Shown piece after piece: positions 24,073 to 32,735 of a DNA stretch of 64,000 bases. Location: NCBI GenBank assembly GCA_018061945.1, contig JAGOTD010000004.1, positions 1-64,000 on the forward strand. Reading direction: 5' to 3'. Numbering within the stretch: the stretch's first letter is position 1; every line of letters begins with the position of its first letter. The notes under the pieces are model-generated. The model did no database searches. It saw nothing but the letters and a program-made list of their open reading frames with translations, and was not told the DNA's origin. Source of the DNA: Candidatus Peribacteraceae bacterium. Its GTDB lineage: Bacteria; Patescibacteriota; Gracilibacteria; Peribacterales; Peribacteraceae. The position numbers and the translations under genes are program-made.

Positions 24073-24078
24073 TATCAT
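24073..24078 (+). promoter_or_regulatory. -10 box of the exported five-gene operon
   Basis: TATCAT with TG directly upstream; seven bases then separate it from the ATG at 24086. Confidence 0.45.
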
Positions 24079-24085
24079 CGCACCC

Positions 24086-26893
24086 ATGCGTCAGCGCACA
24101 TTTTTTGGCAGCATGGGTCTGGTGGGTCTTGCCTTGTTGCAAAGTGCGCAAGCAGCGCCATTCCAGCCAAAATACGACAATCCACAAACCTACGCCGAAG
24201 TGCAAAAGGGTATTGCAGAGCTCAAGAAAAATATCGAGAGCGTGCAGTGTGGCGGATGGACTCCGGCTGCCGATGCGAGCGGAGGTGGCGCATCAATCCC
24301 TGTGCCAACCGTCAACGGTGCACCGGGCCGCACCAATACACAGCCAACTGGCGATATCAAAACCGGTATCGGCAAACGACCCGATGCCTTTGAGTATCCG
24401 ACAACGGCACTGGGTTTTAAAACTGCCTGCGATATTCATCAGCCGAAAGACAATCGTGGCAACGACATCAATCCACAGCGCCTGTGTCTGCGCGAAAACA
24501 TCGGGAAGGATACGCCGCAAGATTGCAAGAAATTGTATGATTTTCTCCTGAAACAACAGAAAGACGCCAAGCGAAATACCAACTGCGACGGCACCAAAGA
24601 AAAGCTGTGCTTCGATTACACGAGCCAGTGTACCGGTGATGGCTGTCGCACGACCTTCGATGCTCAGTTTGAATACACGCCGCCGGCCTGCCGACCTCCG
24701 CCGCTGCCGCCCATCCCAGAAAAAGTTGTCCAAAAGCAGGCCTCTTTTTATCGTCATTACAGCATCACTGTCGAGGCGCCGGAGAGTAACCAGTGGCAGG
24801 TGAGCGCGGAGTGTTACGACAATTACATCGAGAAAGATACGAAAACAAACGTGACGATGAAAAATCACTTTGGTGGCAAATATGCCGACACGCAACCGTA
24901 TGAACAGTGTGAATTAAAATTCGGCCAGGACCTAAGCGCGTTTAACAGTTCGTCATCGAGTGTGACAGCCAGTTCTGCTCCAGCAACAGGAGGATCCAGT
25001 AGCAGTGCACCGAGTCCAGAGTGGAAGCCGGAAAGCAGACAAAAGGCTGAATACAAACCGCAAACAGGTTTAGTCGGTGAGAACGATGATGTACGAGCAG
25101 CGCGCACTGCAGCCGAGCCGTGGGTTGTCGATCCGCTCACGAACTTGTCGATTTTAGATATGCAAAAAGCGAAAGAAAACTTGAGGAATTTGGATGATGA
25201 AGATGACATAACGCCCTTTGCAACCAGTCTGATTGCGGTGCGACAGAAAGCGAGCAAGACGAGTCCGGCCCATTCCCGCACCGATGATTTTGATGATACC
25301 GGAGAGCGCGATTTTGTGAGCTGGTGGCAGATTCAGCAGAAAGAAATGATGAAGATGACACGCCAGCCGCAGATATCACTCCTGCTGCCATCGCGCTTTT
25401 TAACAGGCCTCAACGAAAAAGATCCGCTGTTTGCCTACGCGCAGAATACGATTTCGAAATCCAACGGCATCAGCGAAATAACTGTACATGCCGGCTCCGA
25501 AGAGCTGGGGAATTTACTTCTGTCTCTCCAGCAGACATTCTTTTTGCCGATAGAAGAAGTGCGGGTGCCGGTTATCGTGCCGCTCCTGTCGGAGACCGAA
25601 GCCAATACGCGGATTGCCGAATGGAAATTGTGGCAAAAAGAAAACCCCACCCATAGTGCAGACGCCGATCCGTTCATCGAGAAGATCGAACGCTACCGCG
25701 ACAGCGCGCTGCGGGTGCGCGAAATGCGTACGGTGCTGCCAAACAGGTCTAAGCAATTGCTAGCCGTCCAAAAACAAGTCCGCGGATTTTACGCCAGCTG
25801 GTATCTGCAGAATGCCAAGCGTGTGCAGCAGTGGGCGCAGGTAAATGTGGTGCGCACACAGATCAAAAAATCGTGGAATAAAATGGCAACCGCCTTGCTG
25901 GATGCGGCAAAGTGCCAACTCGACTGGTGCAGCAATCAGCGCTACTCACTCGCTATTTATTCGCTGCTCGACAGCTGGTATCGCAAGAGTGTCTCGGGTG
26001 GCGATGTCCTGACGGCCAAGAGTTTGGCAACGCTTAATTACGTGCCGCCGAAGGATCAGTCGATTGATTTGTCGTGGCTACAAATCGGCTCGGGCTCCAC
26101 TTTACAGATGCCGGTTCTATGGCCGATTCAAGTGCGACTGAATCTGCCGCTGCCGCCAACGAGCATCAACAATACGTTGCCAGATATTCGCGGCTATCCC
26201 GATCTGCCGGAATACACTGATGAATACGGCGATTTGTTTGGATCGATTCCAGTACCCGACGTGCATTTCCCCGATGGCATCCGCGCCAAAGATGCCGACG
26301 GAACCGACTATGAAATTGCGGATACATATTTGGTACCCGCAGTCGAGCGCGAAGATGTACTGAGCACGGCACTGAGTACTATCAATACACTGGCTACATC
26401 GATCGATGGCGACGAGACGAGTCGCGATAACCTAAAGGGTGCGTACTGTCGCTTCACCAAAAGTTTGCGCGCACCAGTGACTGACTCGGGCAGCGAGCAG
26501 CGTATTGTGCATGTGGAGTATGATTTGAAGGAGCGAGTGGCCCGACTGTTTGCACGTTACGAACCGAATGTGGATGCCGATTTCAAAGGCAAGGTCGATC
26601 GTATTGCAGACCTTAGCCCCAAGCCGCCGTGCTTCGATGATGTTCCGTGTGTGAGCTTGCCCGGCGAAAAGCATGTACGCGATACATGGCAGTGGACGAT
26701 TCGTTCGGTTGCAACCGATATCCAGACAACCTACGAAGTGCTGCGCGATAGTGTGCTTCCAGCGATGGATCAAAACCCGTATCTCGATGCCGCGCGCAGC
26801 GCACTCGAGCGCAGCATGCCACTCATCACACTGCCACTGCGCCTCGATCTCTCGCCGACGTTCCCCACTATTCCAGCTGTTCCTATCACATGA
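24086..26893 (+). CDS. Large exported protein, operon gene 1, unknown
   Basis: A 935-residue exported protein of unknown function. A signal peptide (MRQRTFFGSMGLVGLALLQSAQAA) is followed by a Cys-rich region (about 50-270, more than a dozen Cys, likely disulfide-bonded), a Ser/Pro/Ala linker (about 286-312), a helical, Trp/Gln/Lys-rich middle (about 410-640), a Pro-rich beta segment (PVLWPIQVRLNLPLPPTS and following, about 690-760) and another helical Cys-containing end. No family recognised. Its stop overlaps the next ATG (ATGA, 26890-26893). It is the first of five co-directional genes with overlaps of 1-4 bases or a 1-base gap, so the products are probably made in fixed proportion for one assembly. 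Confidence 0.85.
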   Translation: MRQRTFFGSMGLVGLALLQSAQAAPFQPKYDNPQTYAEVQKGIAELKKNIESVQCGGWTPAADASGGGASIPVPTVNGAPGRTNTQPTGDIKTGIGKRPDAFEYPTTALGFKTACDIHQPKDNRGNDINPQRLCLRENIGKDTPQDCKKLYDFLLKQQKDAKRNTNCDGTKEKLCFDYTSQCTGDGCRTTFDAQFEYTPPACRPPPLPPIPEKVVQKQASFYRHYSITVEAPESNQWQVSAECYDNYIEKDTKTNVTMKNHFGGKYADTQPYEQCELKFGQDLSAFNSSSSSVTASSAPATGGSSSSAPSPEWKPESRQKAEYKPQTGLVGENDDVRAARTAAEPWVVDPLTNLSILDMQKAKENLRNLDDEDDITPFATSLIAVRQKASKTSPAHSRTDDFDDTGERDFVSWWQIQQKEMMKMTRQPQISLLLPSRFLTGLNEKDPLFAYAQNTISKSNGISEITVHAGSEELGNLLLSLQQTFFLPIEEVRVPVIVPLLSETEANTRIAEWKLWQKENPTHSADADPFIEKIERYRDSALRVREMRTVLPNRSKQLLAVQKQVRGFYASWYLQNAKRVQQWAQVNVVRTQIKKSWNKMATALLDAAKCQLDWCSNQRYSLAIYSLLDSWYRKSVSGGDVLTAKSLATLNYVPPKDQSIDLSWLQIGSGSTLQMPVLWPIQVRLNLPLPPTSINNTLPDIRGYPDLPEYTDEYGDLFGSIPVPDVHFPDGIRAKDADGTDYEIADTYLVPAVEREDVLSTALSTINTLATSIDGDETSRDNLKGAYCRFTKSLRAPVTDSGSEQRIVHVEYDLKERVARLFARYEPNVDADFKGKVDRIADLSPKPPCFDDVPCVSLPGEKHVRDTWQWTIRSVATDIQTTYEVLRDSVLPAMDQNPYLDAARSALERSMPLITLPLRLDLSPTFPTIPAVPIT

Positions 26894-27642
26894 CATTCTC
26901 CCGACTATCCGCACTGGGTCTTGGCGTTCTCCTGCTGTCGCTACAGGTGCCACTGGTTGCTGCCCAAACAGTCGGCCCGCCCACACCCGAGCAAACCCGG
27001 CAACTGTGTCGCAATCGTATGATGGGCGAACTGAGCGTCGTACACGATGATTATCGCAGTGTGATTTTTGGCAGCACCAAAGACAAGAATGGAAACATCG
27101 TTGTGAAGGGGGGTGGATCGGGAACGGTACTCCGGCAGGGGATTTTAGAGGAGAAAGGCCGCCTGACATCGGAGCTCGTCGCTCCGATGGTCGAAAGTTA
27201 CCGCGCCTATCGCTGCCGCAGTCTCGCTGTGTGCAAAGTGATGCAAGAATCCTTTGGTCGCACGAGCCTCAAAGCCCCTATCCAAGTACAAACCCTCGGC
27301 TGTGATTTTGAAGATATTGATCCGTACGAAGAATGTTTTTTTGGAACGGGAGTGGCAAGCAAAGCCAGTTTGCCACAAAGTGATGTGCAGGCTCTGGCCA
27401 ACGAATGCGATGTACTCGTGCAAGATACTCTCAGCATGGAACGTTCTGTTTTGCGCACAGCGGTTGCCTACGACAGCGGGTACAGATCGCTGCTGCAATT
27501 TTCGGGCATGATGAGCACGATGCTTGTGCGCATACCGAATTTCGCGTTCTCACCACTGCGGGAAATGATGAAGTACCTGGGTAAATTGCATCAGATTCCG
27601 TGTTACATCGGTCAGTGCGATATGCGAAGTGATACCAAATAA
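26890..27642 (+). CDS. Exported Cys-containing protein, operon gene 2, unknown
   Basis: A 250-residue protein with an N-terminal signal peptide (MTFSRLSALGLGVLLLSLQVPLVAAQ). The mature part is mainly alpha-helical with cysteines in spaced pairs (LC near residue 39, YRCRSLAVCK near 107, GCDFEDIDPYEEC near 138, and NEC later), and ends in an IPCYIGQCD motif, so several disulfides are likely after export. It starts inside the stop of gene 1 (ATGA) and ends one base before gene 3. No known domain; the pattern of paired Cys in helical exported chains recurs in genes 4 and 5. Confidence 0.85.
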   Translation: MTFSRLSALGLGVLLLSLQVPLVAAQTVGPPTPEQTRQLCRNRMMGELSVVHDDYRSVIFGSTKDKNGNIVVKGGGSGTVLRQGILEEKGRLTSELVAPMVESYRAYRCRSLAVCKVMQESFGRTSLKAPIQVQTLGCDFEDIDPYEECFFGTGVASKASLPQSDVQALANECDVLVQDTLSMERSVLRTAVAYDSGYRSLLQFSGMMSTMLVRIPNFAFSPLREMMKYLGKLHQIPCYIGQCDMRSDTK

Positions 27643-27643
27643 T

Positions 27644-28558
27644 ATGGCGAAAAAAACTCCTGTCCCAACCGGCGCACCGCAATCATTCTTCTCCTCATTG
27701 AAGCGGATGACGCAGCGCGTGCAGACAATCATTCGCAATAATCCGCTGCTTACGGGCGGCATTCTCGTTCTCGTGCTGCTGGCAATTGGCAGCAACATTC
27801 TGCTGCGGGCCGATCTCACCGGTGGTGGCATTGGCGGTAGTTCGAGCAGTGAGCACATAAAAAATCTGCATGCCTGCACATCGAGCGGCACTGTTTTTGA
27901 GGGCCTTACGCCACTCGAGGCAACCGCCAAATTCCGCGCCGATATGTCGGCGGTCGTACAGGAGCGTCAGGACTTGCTCATCAAGCCATCGCTGTGGTCG
28001 TGTGCGAGCGACACAGACGAGGGTTTGCAGCCACCGATGCCGGCACTCACTGCCATGGCGACGAATAAAATGCCGGCGTGGACGGTGCGCACGGGCGCCA
28101 ATACGTATACCACCAAGCCGATTCGATTTGCCGATTTCTCATCGATTGTGATGGAATACGAACGCAGTTACGAATGCACGCTGTCGGAATTTCAGGGCAA
28201 AGCTCCACTGATTGTGACGCTCAATGAGGATGGTGATGGCACGCAGACAGCACTCGAAAGCTGGATGCTCCTTGGCGTACGCGCCAATGTCTTTTTCAAG
28301 AACATGGAAAATGAACGCCGTCGCTCGCGCATTGCCGTCGAACGCACTATCAGCACCTTACGCTCGATGGAAATCACATCGCCGCTAACCACCCGCATGC
28401 AATGCCTCGTGCGTCAGCAACTGGATTTGCGCAGCCAAATGAGCTTACTTGCCGATGCTATGAGCTGCCTGCCACGCATCTGGGACGCCGCCACATCGCT
28501 GCACGATCGCTCGGCTTTGCCGCAAAGTTCGTCGTCGCTTTCCTCCTCTTCCAGCTGA
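27644..28558 (+). CDS. Membrane-anchored protein with poly-Ser tail, operon gene 3
   Basis: A 304-residue protein. About 33 N-terminal residues are basic (cytoplasmic), then comes one membrane helix (about 34-54, LLTGGILVLVLLAIGSNILL) and an exported domain with six or so Cys, and finally a C-terminal tail SSSSLSSSSS. ATG 27644 is one base after the stop of gene 2; an ATA codon at 27629 is not used. The stop overlaps the ATG of gene 4 by one base (TGATG). It could be the membrane anchor of the complex encoded by this operon. No family recognised. Confidence 0.82.
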   Translation: MAKKTPVPTGAPQSFFSSLKRMTQRVQTIIRNNPLLTGGILVLVLLAIGSNILLRADLTGGGIGGSSSSEHIKNLHACTSSGTVFEGLTPLEATAKFRADMSAVVQERQDLLIKPSLWSCASDTDEGLQPPMPALTAMATNKMPAWTVRTGANTYTTKPIRFADFSSIVMEYERSYECTLSEFQGKAPLIVTLNEDGDGTQTALESWMLLGVRANVFFKNMENERRRSRIAVERTISTLRSMEITSPLTTRMQCLVRQQLDLRSQMSLLADAMSCLPRIWDAATSLHDRSALPQSSSSLSSSSS

Positions 28559-30363
28559 TGAAACGCCTGCTGTCTGTTACAACCGGCGCGTTGCTCCTCC
28601 TGCTTCCGGGAGTGAGTATGGCGCAGTCGCTCTTCGATACATTTTATGACGAAACAGCGCAGACGATTGATAACGGTCCGGTGAGCGATGCCATTACGGA
28701 GTTCGTCATCGGGCAAATGCGTTTGTGGGGGCCACATGGCATTGTGCTGACAGCCGATGATGTGCGCCTGGCACAACGCGGCGATACAAAAGTGTGCGAA
28801 GGTAAAAAGGATCGCAACGGCGACGCTATTGCGAGCATGAATACCGGCCTAGGTGCTTACACCTGCGATGGCTTAAAGCAGGCGGTCCAATCGCTCATTG
28901 AAAGCGAGCGTCAGGCGCAGGAACTTGGCAATACACTGATCACTATTGCCAACGGCAACGAAATGGCGATTGCCGATGAGCCGCATAGGGGGTCCAATAT
29001 CGGCCAGTCAGTTGCTACCTTTAGCCGACTGTGGACAGGCACCGGCAGCCAAATCGAGCCGTGGCCAGTTGCCGCAAACGCCGCGCTCACACAACTGGAG
29101 ACCGCGCTTGAAGAGGAAAAAACTGATCGCGATGCGATCATCTTACGGTTTCATTTCGGACTCTTTCGCGATAACCGCGAGAAAGATCCGCGCTTTGATG
29201 GTGTTGGACCAAAAACCCGCGCCGCGCTGGTCGCTATTGCCGCGCAGCTCAAGATGACCGGTGACAGTAAAAAGACCGGTGATATCGCCACGCCCGTTTT
29301 GAAGACAGAGAATGTATCGCTGTGGGCTCGCAAAGATGATGTAGGTTTACAGTGGACGTACCCAACGCACTTGGAGCGTTTTTCGATTCAAGCGGCGTGG
29401 GAATATCCAGAGCGCGTAGAAGGCGGACAACTGCTGGCGTATCCGTACGCGTATCAGGGTGAGCTAAAGCCCACCAGTGCGAGTACGTTTTTCAGTCCGC
29501 TGTGCGCACGCACCATGGGTCGCAGTGGCTTTTTGTGCCAACCTCTTCCGCCCACTTCGACGTGCGATGCCGACTCAGACTCGCTCACCGGTATTTCGCT
29601 CACGCGCTGCAACTCCACTATCACTCAAACAGTCGGACCGCTGCAGCTGTGTTCGGGTTCACTGCTACTTTACAAAGATACGGGGCAGGCGATTTCTGAT
29701 GTCAAAATTGATAACAAGGCCGATCCTAAAACCATCTGCACGCCCGAAACGAAAATCCTGTATCCCGACGACGCCGCGCATCATGCGTGTTACATCAGCT
29801 ACTGTGTAAGCCAAGCCTTCTCCGGCCATACGATTATTCCGCTACGCAACACTACCCTCGCAACCGAGCCGGCCGCTCCATTCAATGCCTTTGCCCGCAC
29901 CGATCCGCAGCTCGGTTTGTACGCCGAAATGAACAGCGTTGCTGCCCCGTTCCATTTGCCGCCGTATCTGGGGCTCGATCTCATCGCAGCATTCGAGCGC
30001 GATTACTGCGCGCAGAACGGTCTGCCGCCCGGTCCACTTGCCGGCTACTGCAACTATCAGAATGCACGCCGCGACGCCTCGCCACAATCCAACATCGCCA
30101 AGAACATTCGGCTCTACGTGAGCGACGCCGCCGATCTGTCGAGTGATTTCGATCAGACCTCAGCTCTCGGTGCAGCCATCGGTTTCCGTTTGTCTCTGGA
30201 TCAATCGCTGCCGATCTACCGAACCATGACCGCCGCACTGGCTCAGACAGTACAAAACATCGCCAACCTGTTTAATGAACTCAAGACCGCACCGATTACG
30301 CGCCAACTCTGTCCGTGGATTGGCGCACCTGTAGATTCCACGAGCATTCCTGTTGAACCATGA
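28558..30363 (+). CDS. Exported protein with peptidoglycan-binding-like motif, operon gene 4
   Basis: A 601-residue protein starting at ATG 28558 (MKRLLSVTTGALLLLLPGVSMAQ, a signal peptide); the longer open frame upstream lies inside gene 3. Around residues 190-225 the stretch ILRFHFGLF....DPRFDGVGPKTRAALVAI resembles the PG_binding_1 fold motif (DG.fGpkTraAv), so it may touch the cell wall; this is a weak match. The central and C-terminal parts contain many Cys (CARTMGRSGFLC, CDADSD, a late CAQNGLPPGPLAGYCNY). Otherwise no recognised family. It is coupled to gene 3 (TGATG) and gene 5 (ATGA). Confidence 0.82.
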   Translation: MKRLLSVTTGALLLLLPGVSMAQSLFDTFYDETAQTIDNGPVSDAITEFVIGQMRLWGPHGIVLTADDVRLAQRGDTKVCEGKKDRNGDAIASMNTGLGAYTCDGLKQAVQSLIESERQAQELGNTLITIANGNEMAIADEPHRGSNIGQSVATFSRLWTGTGSQIEPWPVAANAALTQLETALEEEKTDRDAIILRFHFGLFRDNREKDPRFDGVGPKTRAALVAIAAQLKMTGDSKKTGDIATPVLKTENVSLWARKDDVGLQWTYPTHLERFSIQAAWEYPERVEGGQLLAYPYAYQGELKPTSASTFFSPLCARTMGRSGFLCQPLPPTSTCDADSDSLTGISLTRCNSTITQTVGPLQLCSGSLLLYKDTGQAISDVKIDNKADPKTICTPETKILYPDDAAHHACYISYCVSQAFSGHTIIPLRNTTLATEPAAPFNAFARTDPQLGLYAEMNSVAAPFHLPPYLGLDLIAAFERDYCAQNGLPPGPLAGYCNYQNARRDASPQSNIAKNIRLYVSDAADLSSDFDQTSALGAAIGFRLSLDQSLPIYRTMTAALAQTVQNIANLFNELKTAPITRQLCPWIGAPVDSTSIPVEP

Positions 30364-31904
30364 TGAAACGTTTTGCCCTCATCATCGGCTTCCTGCTCTT
30401 CCCTCTGCCTGCCATGGCAGCCTTGCCGGCGCTGTCGCCATGGGTGCAGACAGTGCTGGAAAAAGCGGATAAAGGCATTGCAACCGCAGCCAGCCGCCCG
30501 GTCGATACAGCGTGTAGCGGCGAATCCGATCCGGTGAAAAAAGCACGCTTGCAGCAGACGGCAATCAGCGACGTGCAAGATAGCTTGCGCAAGGGTGTTG
30601 ATATTCGCACACAAGTAGGCCTTGAGGCACGCGCGCTGTTTGAGCAGAACGTGTGTTTCCGTAGCGACGTCCGGCTCATCGAAAGTAAAATGCAGGAAGT
30701 GCGAAACGCGATGAATGACTCTATTGGCAGATGCAATTTGGTAGGCGCAAATTTGCTGACACAAGTGTACAACTTGCTTGTCCGCGCGCAGCAATCACTC
30801 ATTGCCGGCGGACTAGACCCGACATATCGCGACGAACTTGCCCGCACGACATTTTATTTTGAAAGCGAGGCGCTCGTCACTACCACCAACGTCGCCCCTG
30901 AAACCATCGATACAGAATCTACTGCTCCCTCGTGCCCTTTTACTTCCGACTACGCGCCGCATTCGTATGCGTACACGCAGGGAATTGTATCGAATGAAAT
31001 ATTCAGTTTCGGCTGCGATGAACAGGTAGTCGGCACTCTGCCAGAGAGCATGCAAAAAGAATGGGAAGGGCAGAATAAATTTTTGCGCGATATGAGCGAA
31101 GTGGTGGGACAACTGAATACGGCGCTGCAGACATTTGTGACGACGATGAACCAAACGATCGCCTACATTCGCCACGGCGCGCCGGCCGATACCATCAGCA
31201 CGATTCCACTGCGCCCAATCGATGTGCCGCATCAGAAAATCGATGGTTGCTTACGGCTGGATGATGCCGATATTGCCGGGCTCAATGCCAAAGCATTGCC
31301 CTATGCCGATGATTTTTCGACTGCTCCGCGTAAAAAAGATGATCCGCAGTTACCAATTGGCCTCCTCTTCCGTCCGGCCTACGATTATTTTTCTTTGTTT
31401 CAAAATCCACTCACGCTCCTGCGCCGCAGTGCCGATACCAAGGCGCAGCATGGAATCGAGCGCGCGATTTTAGAGAACATGTCCGAAGACAAACTGACTC
31501 AACTAATGTCGACAGTCAGCATGACCGAAAAAGATATCCGCGATCTGCGCATTATTTCGGGTAATCAGGCGCGCGAAATCGCTATTGTCGACTCGTGGAG
31601 CCGAGACGCCATCGAACGCAGCAGCGAAGCATTTTCGGGGCTCAATGGCAGCATCAAATCTCTGGGCGATGTAGTAAAAGAGAAGGGCACGCTGCCACTG
31701 TACATTCGCGACGTTGCGTATTTCCTCCTGCGCTCGTGCGTCGATGGCCACTGCACCAAAAATCTGGATACGATTTTAAAGCGCGTGCTCAACCCCTACT
31801 GCTATCCGTATTCATCAGATTTATACAAGGAGGACAAAGTGCCGGAGAAATGTTTTTGCCAGGATGAAGATTGGGGAGGGTATGAGGAGTATTGCGCTTC
31901 GTGA
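30360..31904 (+). CDS. Exported Cys-rich helical protein, operon gene 5
   Basis: A 514-residue protein with a signal peptide (MMKRFALIIGFLLFPLPAMA; ATG 30360 or 30363). The mature chain is helical with about 14 Cys, densest at the end (RSCVDGHCTKN, NPYCYPYS, EKCFCQDEDWGGYEEYC). The ATG overlaps the stop of gene 4 as ATGA. The stop TGA (31902-31904) is immediately followed by an inverted-repeat element. No family recognised. Together with genes 1-4 it defines an exported assembly of about 2600 residues. Confidence 0.83.
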   Translation: MMKRFALIIGFLLFPLPAMAALPALSPWVQTVLEKADKGIATAASRPVDTACSGESDPVKKARLQQTAISDVQDSLRKGVDIRTQVGLEARALFEQNVCFRSDVRLIESKMQEVRNAMNDSIGRCNLVGANLLTQVYNLLVRAQQSLIAGGLDPTYRDELARTTFYFESEALVTTTNVAPETIDTESTAPSCPFTSDYAPHSYAYTQGIVSNEIFSFGCDEQVVGTLPESMQKEWEGQNKFLRDMSEVVGQLNTALQTFVTTMNQTIAYIRHGAPADTISTIPLRPIDVPHQKIDGCLRLDDADIAGLNAKALPYADDFSTAPRKKDDPQLPIGLLFRPAYDYFSLFQNPLTLLRRSADTKAQHGIERAILENMSEDKLTQLMSTVSMTEKDIRDLRIISGNQAREIAIVDSWSRDAIERSSEAFSGLNGSIKSLGDVVKEKGTLPLYIRDVAYFLLRSCVDGHCTKNLDTILKRVLNPYCYPYSSDLYKEDKVPEKCFCQDEDWGGYEEYCAS

Positions 31905-32040
31905 CGGGCCTCACTCCGGCCTGATGGCCACCTCTCTCCCCGTGGGAGAGAGGAATCTTAGGAAAAATTTCTTTCATAATTTTAATCAAAGCTCCCCTCT
32001 CGCTCGCGAAGCGAGGAGAGGGGTTGGGGGTGAGGGGCGA
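31904..32040. mobile_element. Gene-less inverted-repeat element (MITE-like), DUF559 family ends
   Basis: About 137 bases with ends ACGGGCCTCA (left) and TGAGGGGCGA (right). Inside each end is a hairpin of the form CCTCTCTCCCC-gtgg-GAGAGAGG and CCCCTCTCGCTC-gcgaa-GCGAGGAGAGGGG. The middle is AT-rich and non-coding. The ends match those flanking the DUF559 gene (38341-38886) and the element at 44399-44573. It begins at the stop codon of operon gene 5. Confidence 0.65.
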
Positions 32041-32079
32041 CTATGAGTAGTCATTGTGCTACGATCTGCCCATCACCCC

Positions 32080-32619
32080 ATGTCCTCCACCCTCTTTATT
32101 GCCGGCTTATCATGGACCACCACCGAAGAAACGCTGCGTAAATTCTTTACGCCGATTGCGTCGGTTGTATCGGTACGACTCACGAAAGATGCCAAGACAG
32201 GGAAGTCGAAGGGCTACGCATTTATCGAGTTCCAGACACCGGAGATCGCCAAGAAAGTAATGCGCCAGTGCGATGGTAAAAATTGCGATGGCCGCACCAT
32301 GCGCATCGATATCGCCAAAGAAGAGCCAGCCGAAGAATGTAAATTGTATGTTTCGGGCTTACCGCAGGGTATTTCGGAAGAAGCATTGATCCGCCATCTC
32401 TCTGCCGCAGGCGGACTTGTGAGCGCCAAGATTGCGCACGAAGCCGGCAGCACGCGTAATCGCGGCTTTGCGTTTGTGGAAACGATAACTGATGCCGACG
32501 TAGTGACGATTATCGATGCACTCGATGGCTCGATTTTGAATGATTCGAGATTGAGTATTAAGCGAGCCAGACCGAAGACGGATAAGGCGCCGATTGAGGC
32601 GAGAAAAAAGAATAAATAA
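32080..32619 (+). CDS. RNA-binding protein with two RRM domains
   Basis: A 179-residue protein with two RNA recognition motifs. RRM1 (about 3-80): RNP2 LFIAGL and RNP1 KGYAFIEF. RRM2 (about 88-165): RNP2 LYVSGL and RNP1 RGFAFVET. The aromatic RNA-stacking positions are present in RNP1 of both. A basic tail follows (KRARPKTDKAPIEARKKNK). Most bacterial RRM proteins carry a single domain, so the tandem form is unusual. ATG 32080 is chosen because the domain starts there; a TGCTACGAT box lies 14 bases upstream. A role in RNA chaperoning or cold response is inferred by analogy. Confidence 0.92.
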   Translation: MSSTLFIAGLSWTTTEETLRKFFTPIASVVSVRLTKDAKTGKSKGYAFIEFQTPEIAKKVMRQCDGKNCDGRTMRIDIAKEEPAEECKLYVSGLPQGISEEALIRHLSAAGGLVSAKIAHEAGSTRNRGFAFVETITDADVVTIIDALDGSILNDSRLSIKRARPKTDKAPIEARKKNK

Positions 32620-32675
32620 TAGAAGAAAGAAATTTTTGACTTATTATTATCCTCTCTCTTAAATACAATATAGAA

Positions 32676-32735
32676 ATGGATTTATTTATGTCTAAATCTA
32701 GCCAATTATCAAATCTCAATGTAAATGAGCTATAA
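32676..32735 (+). CDS. 19-residue leader ORF overlapping the OLD nuclease start
   Basis: ATG 32676 follows TACAAT (32664-32669) by six bases, the window's usual leaderless arrangement. The ORF (MDLFMSKSSQLSNLNVNEL) ends at TAA 32733-32735, 11 bases inside the OLD gene in another frame. It may couple translation to the nuclease gene. It is too short to judge further. Confidence 0.4.
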   Translation: MDLFMSKSSQLSNLNVNEL

